64,000 nucleotides of DNA from the NCBI RefSeq assembly GCF_015352455.1, contig NZ_JADKPN010000003.1, forward strand, positions 62,001 through 126,000, read 5' to 3'. Under the pieces are notes generated by a model that was not told the origin of the DNA, did no database searches, and saw nothing but the letters and a program-made list of their open reading frames with translations. The position numbers and the translations under genes were made by a program. This stretch comes from Nocardioides islandensis (GTDB lineage: Bacteria > Actinomycetota > Actinomycetes > Propionibacteriales > Nocardioidaceae). Shown here piece after piece: positions 57,586 through 64,000 of this stretch (positions are counted from its first letter, which is position 1; each line of letters begins with the position of its first letter).

Positions 57586-58704
57586 TCAGCTCTCGTACAT
57601 CAAGCCCATCACGCGCAGGTCGCCGTCCACCGAGACCCCCGCCGGGAGAGGCGATCCGCTGCACTCGCCGGTCGTCGGGGAGCACACGTCGACACCCTGA
57701 CTGCTCACCGAGAAGAGCTCGCCGTCCGAGGTCCAGCCGAACTCCCAGGGTGCGCCGTGGATGGGGACGGACGCCCCCGTCTCGACGGTGTACAGCTCGA
57801 AGCCCTGCTCCTTCTCCTGGTCGACCACCTTGGCGAACCTGCCGTCCGGCGAGAGCGTGACGTACGGGTAGGCGCCGGCCCGGACGTCGAGGAGCGTCGC
57901 ACCGGTCGTCGCGTCGACGACCGAGACGGGCTTGCTCTCACCGTGCTGGACGACCACGTGACCGCCGGAGACGATGGGGATGCCACCCCCGGGCACCACG
58001 TCGCTGGTCGACGACTCGCCGGTGCGCCAGTTCACCGTCACGGCCTTCTTGTCCATGCCGACGTAGACCACGTCGCCGGCGAGGCCGACCGGCGGCGCCT
58101 CCCAGCCGCCCCACGAGAACTCGTCCGGCACGTCGACCCGGGCGACCTCGTCGCCGCTCGTCACGTCGACGACGACGACCTGGCTGGAGTCTCCTCGCGC
58201 GGCTGCGTACGCGAGGTACGGCTCGTTCGGGTCGGTCGCCGGCACCACCTCACCGAGCGTGAGCCCGAGATCCTGCACGGTCCCGTCCGGGCGGACGAGC
58301 TCGAAGTGGAACGGCGCTCCTCCGTCCGACGAGCCGTCCTTGTTGGTGCGGAGCACGACACCCGCGGACGTCGGGTACATCGCCTGCACCACCTCGGGCA
58401 GGGTGGCCGACGTGGTGCCGCCGTGCAGGTACACGGTGTTGCCGACGGAGAACACGGCTCCCACGTCCGCGGTCCCGGTCGGTGCCGGGTCGGCGACCAG
58501 GGCGTCCGGCGAGTCCGATCCGCCCCCGACGAGCAAGGCCGTGCCGCCGGCCACGGCCAGGACCGCCACCACCGCGACACCCTGGGTGAGCCGACGGCGT
58601 CGGCGCACCCGCCGGCCGGCCGTCAGCACGTCGCCGACCAGCGGCGTGGGGACGTCGAGGCTGTCGGCCTCCTGGTGCAGCAGGGCGCTGAGTCGCTCAG
58701 TCAT
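57586..58704 (-). CDS. Single-pass membrane protein with beta-propeller-like domain, sigma factor partner
   Basis: The 372-residue protein has a short cytosolic N-terminus, basic VRRRRRLT before one helix (about residues 42-60), and an extracytoplasmic domain of about 300 residues with repeated beta-rich segments (VSGGHVVVQHGE, TLSPDGRFAKVV, EFGWTSDGELF) resembling a WD40/TolB-type propeller. It overlaps the SigE-family sigma gene by 8 nt, as in sigma/anti-sigma operons, but has no zinc anti-sigma motif. Confidence 0.78.
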   Translation of the reverse strand: MTERLSALLHQEADSLDVPTPLVGDVLTAGRRVRRRRRLTQGVAVVAVLAVAGGTALLVGGGSDSPDALVADPAPTGTADVGAVFSVGNTVYLHGGTTSATLPEVVQAMYPTSAGVVLRTNKDGSSDGGAPFHFELVRPDGTVQDLGLTLGEVVPATDPNEPYLAYAAARGDSSQVVVVDVTSGDEVARVDVPDEFSWGGWEAPPVGLAGDVVYVGMDKKAVTVNWRTGESSTSDVVPGGGIPIVSGGHVVVQHGESKPVSVVDATTGATLLDVRAGAYPYVTLSPDGRFAKVVDQEKEQGFELYTVETGASVPIHGAPWEFGWTSDGELFSVSSQGVDVCSPTTGECSGSPLPAGVSVDGDLRVMGLMYES

Positions 58705-59227
58705 GGGTGGCTCCGGTGGTCAGGGGGACGACGGCCTCGCCGAGCAGGCGACGCAACGTGTCCAGGGCTTTGGAGGTCTGGCTCTTGACCGTGCCCGCGC
58801 TGCACCCGAGTGCGTGGGCGGTCTCGGCGACCGAGAGATCCTCGTAGAACCGCAGCACCACCACGGCCCGCTGACGCGGTGGCAGGTGGCCCAGGGCCTC
58901 GAGGAGGGCCGGGCGGTCGGACGGGTCGTGGTCCTGCGCGTCGTCGGGCAGCTCCCCGCTGGCCAGCTCATGGGGCAGCTCGTTGCGCCACGACTTGCGG
59001 CGGAACCACGAGGACGCCGTGTTGACCAGCGTGGTGCGGGCGTACCCCGGCGCGGCCTGGACGTCCCGCACCCCGGGCCACGCGGCGTACGTCTTGGCCA
59101 AGGCGGTCTGCACGAGGTCCTCGGCCAGTCCGCGGTCGCCGAGGAGGAGGTACGCCGTGCGGTACAGGCCGGGCCAGGCGGCCTGCACGAACTCGGTGAA
59201 CTCCTGGTCCGACACCCGATGCGCCAT
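58697..59227 (-). CDS. SigE-family RNA polymerase sigma factor
   Basis: The 176-residue protein starts at ATG 59227 (GGGAGG upstream); a longer frame upstream crosses the gatC promoter. Regions 2 (AWPGLYRTAYLLLGDRGLAEDLVQTAL) and 4 (LPPRQRAVVVLRFYEDLSVAETAHALGCS, GTVKSQTSKALDTLR) match the short SigE-fam (TIGR02983-like) sigma factors common in Streptomyces and Nocardioides. It is divergent from gatC, with 67 bp between. Confidence 0.92.
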   Translation of the reverse strand: MAHRVSDQEFTEFVQAAWPGLYRTAYLLLGDRGLAEDLVQTALAKTYAAWPGVRDVQAAPGYARTTLVNTASSWFRRKSWRNELPHELASGELPDDAQDHDPSDRPALLEALGHLPPRQRAVVVLRFYEDLSVAETAHALGCSAGTVKSQTSKALDTLRRLLGEAVVPLTTGATHD

Positions 59228-59294
59228 GGGACCTCCCTTCACCTCGCAAGATGCCGTGACGGGCCGATCGGTTGCCCCACCTAGGATTCTCGGC

Positions 59295-59603
59295 ATGCCC
59301 GAGACCCCTTCGATCAGCAGGGAGGAGCTCGCCCACCTGGCGACGCTCGCCCGGATCGACCTGTCCGACGCCGAGCTCGACCACCTCGCGCCGCAGCTGT
59401 CGGTGATCCTCGAGTCGGTCGCCTCCATCAGCGACGTGGCCGACGACGACATCCCGCCGACGTCCCACGCGCTGCCGCTGACCAACGTGTTCCGTGCGGA
59501 CGTCGTGGTGCCCGGACTGACGGCCGAGGAGGCGCTGTCCGGCGCGCCCGAGCAGGAGGGGCAGCGCTTCAAGGTGCCGAGGATCCTGGGGGACGAGCAG
59601 TGA
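59295..59603 (+). CDS. gatC: Asp-tRNA(Asn)/Glu-tRNA(Gln) amidotransferase subunit GatC
   Basis: The 102-residue protein has [19 protein letters not shown] and the [19 protein letters not shown] core of GatC, which wraps around GatA and stabilises the complex. ATG 59295 is the first good start in the gap. Its stop overlaps the GTG of gatA (GTGA). Confidence 0.95.
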   Translation: MPETPSISREELAHLATLARIDLSDAELDHLAPQLSVILESVASISDVADDDIPPTSHALPLTNVFRADVVVPGLTAEEALSGAPEQEGQRFKVPRILGDEQ

Positions 59604-61168
59604 ATGCCCCACAAGTCGTGAGCGACCTCATCAGGAGGACCGCCGCGGAGCTCGCCGACGCGCTGGCGGCGGGGGAGACGACCTCGGTCGAGGTCACCCA
59701 GGCACACCTGGACCGGATCGCGGCGGTGGACGGGGACGTGCACGCCTTCCTCGTCGTCGACGCCGAGGGTGCGCTGTCGCAGGCGGCCGCCGCCGACGCT
59801 CGCCGGGCGACCGGCCAGGCGCAGTCACCGCTGGACGGTGTGCCGATCGCGGTCAAGGACGTGATGGCCACCAAGGGGCTGCCCACGACGTGCGGCTCGC
59901 GGATCCTCGAGGGCTGGGTGCCGCCGTACGACGCCACCGTCGTCGCGCGGCTGCGGGCTGCCGGCCTGCCGATCCTCGGCAAGACCAACATGGACGAGTT
60001 CGCGATGGGCTCCTCGACCGAGCACTCGGCGTACGGCCCGACCCGCAACCCCTGGGACCTCTCGCGCATCCCCGGCGGCTCCGGCGGCGGTTCGGCGGCC
60101 GCGCTGGCGGCGTACGAGGCGCCGCTCGCGATCGGCACCGACACCGGCGGCTCGATCCGCCAGCCGGGTGCGGTGACGGGCACGGTCGGTGTGAAGCCGA
60201 CGTACGGCGGGGTGTCGCGGTACGGCCTCGTCTCGCTGGCCAACTCCCTCGACCAGGCCGGCCCGGTGACCCGGACCGTGCTCGACGCCGCGCTGCTGCA
60301 CACCGTGATCGGCGGGCACGACCCGAAGGACTCGACCTCCATCGACGCGCCGCTGCCCGACCTGGTCGGCGCGGCCCGCCGCGGCGCCGAGGGCGACCTC
60401 AGCGGCGTCCGGGTCGGCGTGGTCAAGGAGCTCGGCGGCGAGGGGTACCAGGACGGCGTGCTGACCCGGTTCCAGGAGTCGGTGGACCTGATGGTCGCCG
60501 CCGGCGCCGAGGTGGTCGAGGTCTCCTGCCCGAACTTCGTGCACGCGCTGGCGACGTACTACCTGATCCTCCCGGCCGAGGCGTCCAGCAACCTGGCCCG
60601 CTTCGACGCGATGAGGTACGGCCTGCGGGTTACCCCGGACGGCGACCCCAGCGCCGAGGACGTGATGCGCGCGACCCGCGAGGCGGGCTTCGGCGACGAG
60701 GTGAAGCGCCGCATCATCCTCGGCACCTACGCGCTGTCCAGCGGCTACTACGACGCCTACTACGGGCAGGCGCAGAAGGTGCGCACGCTGATCACGCGCG
60801 ACTTCGAGCAGGCGTTCCAGCACGCCGACGTGCTGGTCTCGCCGACCGCGCCGACGACGGCGTTCAAGCTGGGGGAGAAGGTCGACGACCCGCTGGCGAT
60901 GTACCTCAACGACCTGGCCACGATCCCGGCCAACCTCTCCGGCGTACCGGGCATCTCGGTGCCGAGCGGCCTGGCCGACGAGGACGGCCTGCCCGCCGGC
61001 GTGCAGATCCTGGCGCCGGCGACGGCCGACGACCGGGTGTACCGCGTGGGTGCGGCCCTGGAGGCCGCGCTGCTGCAGAAGTGGGGCGGGCCGCTGCTCG
61101 ACCAGGCTCGGCCGCTGGTCGGGGAGGTTGCCCAGCGACCGTCACGAGACCAGGGGGCGTCGTCATGA
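59600..61168 (+). CDS. gatA: Asp-tRNA(Asn)/Glu-tRNA(Gln) amidotransferase subunit GatA
   Basis: The 522-residue amidase-signature enzyme has the catalytic Lys86-Ser161-Ser185 triad spacing (VKDVM, GGSGGGS, DTGGS). It hydrolyses glutamine to feed ammonia to GatB. GTG 59600 overlaps the gatC stop; GTG 59618 is an alternative. The last residues ([15 protein letters not shown]) run past the usual family end and lie over a word shared with intergenic repeats. Confidence 0.96.
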   Translation: MNAPQVVSDLIRRTAAELADALAAGETTSVEVTQAHLDRIAAVDGDVHAFLVVDAEGALSQAAAADARRATGQAQSPLDGVPIAVKDVMATKGLPTTCGSRILEGWVPPYDATVVARLRAAGLPILGKTNMDEFAMGSSTEHSAYGPTRNPWDLSRIPGGSGGGSAAALAAYEAPLAIGTDTGGSIRQPGAVTGTVGVKPTYGGVSRYGLVSLANSLDQAGPVTRTVLDAALLHTVIGGHDPKDSTSIDAPLPDLVGAARRGAEGDLSGVRVGVVKELGGEGYQDGVLTRFQESVDLMVAAGAEVVEVSCPNFVHALATYYLILPAEASSNLARFDAMRYGLRVTPDGDPSAEDVMRATREAGFGDEVKRRIILGTYALSSGYYDAYYGQAQKVRTLITRDFEQAFQHADVLVSPTAPTTAFKLGEKVDDPLAMYLNDLATIPANLSGVPGISVPSGLADEDGLPAGVQILAPATADDRVYRVGAALEAALLQKWGGPLLDQARPLVGEVAQRPSRDQGASS

Positions 61169-62694
61169 GCGAGCTGCTGTCGTACGACGAGGCGCTGGAG
61201 CGCTTCGACCCCGCCCTCGGCCTCGAGGTCCACGTCGAGCTCAACACCGCCTCGAAGATGTTCTGCGGCTGCCCGACGGAGTTCGGCGCGGAGCCGAACA
61301 CGCAGACGTGCCCCACCTGCCTGGGCCTGCCGGGCTCGATGCCGGTCGTCAACGAGATCGCGGTCGAGTCGGCGATCCGGATCGGGCTGGCGCTCAACTG
61401 CGAGATCGCGGAGTGGTGCCGGTTCGCGCGGAAGAACTACTTCTACCCGGACATGCCGAAGAACTTCCAGACCTCGCAGTACGACGAGCCGATCGCCTTC
61501 AACGGCTGGACCGACGTCGTGGTCGAGGGTCCGGAGGGCCCGCAGACGGTGCGCGTGGACATCGAGCGAGCGCACATGGAGGAGGACACCGGGAAGTCGC
61601 TGCACGTCGGCGGTGCGACCGGCCGCATCCACGGTGCCGACTACTCGCTGGTCGACTACAACCGCGCCGGCATCCCGCTCATCGAGATCGTCACCAGGCC
61701 GATCCTTGGCACGCGCGAGATCGTGCCGCTGGTGGCCAAGGCGTACGTCGCGCAGCTGCGGGACCTGCTGCTCGGCCTCGGTGTGAGCGACGTACGGATG
61801 GAGCAGGGCTCGCTGCGCTGCGACGTGAATTTGTCGCTGGCGCCGCGGGACGACGGTTCCGAGTCCGACAACACCGGCCGACACTCGCTGGGCACGCGGA
61901 CGGAGACCAAGAACGTGAACTCGCTGCGCTCGGTGGAGCGCGCCGTGAGGTACGAGGTGCAGCGGCACGCCGCCGTGCTGACGTCCGGACGGCCGATCCT
62001 CCAGGAGACGCGGCACTGGCACGAGGACACCGGCATCACGACGTCCGGGCGTGAGAAGTCCGACGCCGAGGACTACCGGTACTTCCCCGAGCCCGACCTC
62101 GTCCCCGTCGCGCCGGACAAGGAGTGGGTGGAGCGGCTGCGGGCCTCGCTGCCCGAGCCGCCGCACGAGCGGCGCGCCCGGCTACAGGCGGAGTGGGGCT
62201 TCTCCGACCTCGACATGCGCGACACCGTCGGCGCCGGGGCCCTCGGACTGGTGGAGGCGACCATCGCCGCGGGCGCCACGCCCCAGGCCGCTCGCAAGTG
62301 GTGGCTCGGCGAGCTGGCGCGGCGGGCGAACGAGACCGAGACCGACATCTCCGCACTCGGCGTGACCCCTGCCCACGTGGCCCGCGTGCAGGCGCTGGTC
62401 GACGAGGGCGCGATCAACGACAAGCTCGCGCGCCAGGTCTTCGACGGGTTGGTCGCGGGGGAGGGTACGCCGGACGAGATCGTCGCCGCCCGCGGCCTGG
62501 CCATCGTCTCCGACGAGGGCGCCCTCTCGGCTGCCGTCGACAACGCCATCGCCGCCAACCCCGACGTCGCCGACAAGATCCGCGACGGCAAGGTCGCCGC
62601 CGCCGGTGCCCTCATCGGCGCGGTCATGAAGGAGATGAAGGGCCAGGCCGACGCCGCCCGCGTCCGCGAGCTGGTGCTGGAGAAGCTGACCTGA
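61165..62694 (+). CDS. gatB: Asp-tRNA(Asn)/Glu-tRNA(Gln) amidotransferase subunit GatB
   Basis: The 509-residue protein has [18 protein letters not shown], the zinc-binding CPTC region, a central kinase-like cradle domain ([10 protein letters not shown]) and the C-terminal helical and YqeY-like tRNA-binding domains. It phosphorylates mischarged Glu-tRNA(Gln) or Asp-tRNA(Asn) and transfers ammonia. It overlaps gatA by 4 nt. Confidence 0.97.
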   Translation: MSELLSYDEALERFDPALGLEVHVELNTASKMFCGCPTEFGAEPNTQTCPTCLGLPGSMPVVNEIAVESAIRIGLALNCEIAEWCRFARKNYFYPDMPKNFQTSQYDEPIAFNGWTDVVVEGPEGPQTVRVDIERAHMEEDTGKSLHVGGATGRIHGADYSLVDYNRAGIPLIEIVTRPILGTREIVPLVAKAYVAQLRDLLLGLGVSDVRMEQGSLRCDVNLSLAPRDDGSESDNTGRHSLGTRTETKNVNSLRSVERAVRYEVQRHAAVLTSGRPILQETRHWHEDTGITTSGREKSDAEDYRYFPEPDLVPVAPDKEWVERLRASLPEPPHERRARLQAEWGFSDLDMRDTVGAGALGLVEATIAAGATPQAARKWWLGELARRANETETDISALGVTPAHVARVQALVDEGAINDKLARQVFDGLVAGEGTPDEIVAARGLAIVSDEGALSAAVDNAIAANPDVADKIRDGKVAAAGALIGAVMKEMKGQADAARVRELVLEKLT

Positions 62695-62700
62695 GCATCC

Positions 62701-62805
62701 GGTGGTTGAGGTGCGAGGAGCGCCAGCGACGAGCCTCGAAACCACCACAGCATCGACGGGGTGGTTTCGAGGCTCGGGCCTGGCGGCCCTCACACCTCAA
62801 CCACC
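62701..62805. repeat. Dispersed palindromic repeat downstream of gatB
   Basis: GGTGGTTGAGGTG (62701-62713) pairs with CACCTCAACCACC (62793-62805), and CGAGCCTCGAAACCAC with GTGGTTTCGAGGCTCG around 62730-62776. The whole is a long interrupted hairpin starting 7 bp past the gatB stop. Elements of this sequence type are frequent in Nocardioides genomes (general knowledge). It may end the gat transcript. Confidence 0.85.
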
Positions 62806-62814
62806 GAGTAGTCG

Positions 62815-62975
62815 CGGTAGGGTGAGCGCGCTCCCGACCGGGAGCGACAACAACACGCCCGCTGTCGGGGGAAGCCGGTCGAATTCCGGCGCTGACCCGC
62901 AACCGTAGGCCACCCAGCTCTCAGCAGGGTGGCGAGCCGGAGCACCCACAGCCGAGCGTCCTGAAACACACGCTG
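62815..62975 (+). ncRNA. Cobalamin riboswitch
   Basis: The B12-riboswitch core is clear: GGGGGAAGCCGGTC (62867-62880), AATTCCGGC, and GCTGACCCGCAACCGTA (62891-62907), followed by a variable stem and the 3' B12-box region GAGCCGGAGCACCCAC. A hairpin CCCGCT/AGCGGG (63022-63038) just before the ribosome site GAAGGAA may be the expression platform. It should lower expression of the following gene when cobalamin is plentiful. The exact ends of the element are approximate. Confidence 0.92.
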
Positions 62976-63021
62976 TCGAGGAACGCAGCGGGTGGCTCAC
63001 CGGCAGCGTGCCGGCGTCCCT

Positions 63022-63038
63022 CCCGCTGCAGCAGCGGG
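63022..63038 (+). promoter_or_regulatory. Hairpin before the start codon of the riboswitch-controlled gene
   Basis: The 6-bp arms CCCGCT (63022-63027) and AGCGGG (63033-63038) sit directly before GGAAGGAAA and ATG 63048. The helix could influence ribosome access and may be part of the B12 response. Confidence 0.5.
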
Positions 63039-63047
63039 AAGGAAAGC

Positions 63048-64000
63048 ATGTCCGCCTCACGTCCCCTGGCCCGTACCTGGGCCACCCTCGCGGCCGGAGT
63101 CACCGCCGCGACCCTCGTGCTGTCGGGGCCCGCGGCCCAGGCCGCGACGATCGACCAGAAGCCCGTGTCCCAGGGCGCCTCCTGGCTGACCGGCCAGCTC
63201 ACCAAGAACCTGGTGCACAACGAGCAGTACCAGTTCGACGACATCGGCCTCTCGATCGACGTGGCCCTCGGGCTGCACGCCGCCCACAAGAAGCCCGAGG
63301 TCAGTGCGGCCATCACCCGGGCCGTGGCGAGGAACGTCGCGTTCTACGTCGGCGACGGCGACCAGGGCATCTACGCCGGCGCCACCGCGAAGGCGGCCTG
63401 GCTCGCCCAGGTGCACGGGAAGGACCCGCGCGCGTTCGGCGGTCTCGACCTGGTCAGCCAGCTCGAGGGCAGGGTCGCGTCGGCGGCGCCGATCACCGGC
63501 CGCATCGAGGACGCCTACGACCCGACGAGCGCGTCCGGCGGGGACTACGCCAACGTCATCGGCCAGGCGTACGCCGCCGAGGTGCTCGCCCTGGCTGACA
63601 GCCCGAAGGCTGCCCCGGTGGCGTCGTTCCTGCTGGACCAGCAGTGCTCCGCCGGCTACTTCCGCCTGGGCTTCACCGCCGACAAGACCGCCAAGGACCA
63701 GACCTGCGACGGCGCGCCCAAGCGTCAGCGGGCCGCCGACACCGACGCGACGGCCATCGCCGTGCTCGCGCTGCGCAACGTCCCGGGAGCACCGGCCGAG
63801 CAGGCGACGAAGAAGGCCGTCGCGTGGCTGACCGGCGTGCAGGCGCCCAACGGGTCGTTCGGCGGCGGCACGTCGACGAAGGACGCCAACACCAACAGCA
63901 CCGGTCTTGCGGGCTGGGCACTGACCAGCGCCGGCGCGTTGGGAGCGGCGACCAAGGCGGCCGTCTGGGTGCGCAACCTGCAGGTCGCGGTGAACCCGTG
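63048..64000 (+). CDS. Secreted alpha/alpha-toroid (prenyltransferase/squalene oxidase repeat) protein, transcobalamin-like (3' truncated)
   Basis: The frame is open from ATG 63048 to the end of the window (317 codons), with GAAGGAAA upstream. A signal peptide ends near AAQAAT (residue ~33). The mature part has prenyltransferase/squalene-oxidase-like helical repeats: FDDIGLSIDVALGL, IGQAYAAEVLAL, ADTDATAIAVLAL and NSTGLAGWALTSAG, and two cysteines (QQCSAG, DQTCDG). The DTxATAxxxLAL segment resembles the DTxAMAxLAL helix of vertebrate transcobalamin and intrinsic factor, which use this fold to bind B12. The cobalamin riboswitch just upstream supports a role in corrinoid capture. A DUF4430-type beta domain would be expected beyond the window; it cannot be seen. 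Confidence 0.82.
   Translation, partial: MSASRPLARTWATLAAGVTAATLVLSGPAAQAATIDQKPVSQGASWLTGQLTKNLVHNEQYQFDDIGLSIDVALGLHAAHKKPEVSAAITRAVARNVAFYVGDGDQGIYAGATAKAAWLAQVHGKDPRAFGGLDLVSQLEGRVASAAPITGRIEDAYDPTSASGGDYANVIGQAYAAEVLALADSPKAAPVASFLLDQQCSAGYFRLGFTADKTAKDQTCDGAPKRQRAADTDATAIAVLALRNVPGAPAEQATKKAVAWLTGVQAPNGSFGGGTSTKDANTNSTGLAGWALTSAGALGAATKAAVWVRNLQVAVNP

Overview
The window looks like chromosomal DNA of a high-GC Gram-positive actinobacterium, most likely Nocardioides or a close relative in the Nocardioidaceae. The signs are very high GC with strongly GC-biased third codon positions, frequent GTG and some TTG starts, operons joined by ATGA/GTGA overlaps, the actinobacterial housekeeping order (TIGR03960/TIGR03936, rne/rng, rplU, rpmA, obgE, proB; then cysteine desulfurase, mnmA, ligA, gatCAB), and short dispersed hairpin repeats in intergenic gaps. 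The species assignment is inference; no rRNA or tRNA gene was seen.

Layout. (1) 1-8.3 kb: a 5'-truncated radical SAM/B12-binding protein and a tyrosine phosphatase, then an MFS exporter, a membrane-anchored endonuclease/exonuclease/phosphatase-fold protein, an M28 peptidase lipoprotein, a CapA-like lipoprotein and a winged-helix protein. (2) 8.2-31.6 kb: a large surface-polysaccharide island with five or more polytopic membrane proteins (some GT-C or DUF2142-like), four GT2 glycosyltransferases, a UDP-sugar dehydrogenase, two epimerases, a methyltransferase, and two mirror-image convergent pairs of a coiled-coil protein and a fused RgpF/TagF-like glycosyltransferase. (3) 31.6-40.2 kb: TIGR03936, the ribonuclease E/G gene, rplU-rpmA, obgE-proB, a nucleotidyltransferase-fold protein and a small lipoprotein. 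(4) 40.2-43.5 kb: cysteine desulfurase, mnmA and a MetE-core-like protein in one overlapping operon. (5) 43.5-52.5 kb: an accessory stretch with three tandem paralogous secreted GH16 enzymes, a drug exporter with its TetR regulator and a clear palindromic operator, an ECF sigma factor with a membrane partner, and a hydrolase. (6) 52.5-62.7 kb: ligA, a two-domain DinB-like protein, an ECF42-type sigma factor with its YciI/DGPF partner, a SigE-family sigma factor with a membrane partner, and gatCAB. (7) 62.7-64 kb: a dispersed hairpin repeat, a cobalamin riboswitch, and the start of a secreted alpha/alpha-toroid protein that resembles transcobalamin/intrinsic factor.

How the parts fit. The island carries enzymes for sugar-nucleotide conversion, prenyl-phosphate sugar transfer and polymer assembly, so it probably builds or decorates a cell-wall glycopolymer. 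It sits between TIGR03960 and TIGR03936, which are normally neighbours. The GH16 set may cut extracellular beta-glucans. The most unusual lead is the last gene: a secreted, transcobalamin-fold-like protein under B12 riboswitch control, suggesting extracellular corrinoid capture. Limits: no alignments, structure prediction or database search were run. Family names come from visible motifs, and the first and last genes are cut by the window edges.
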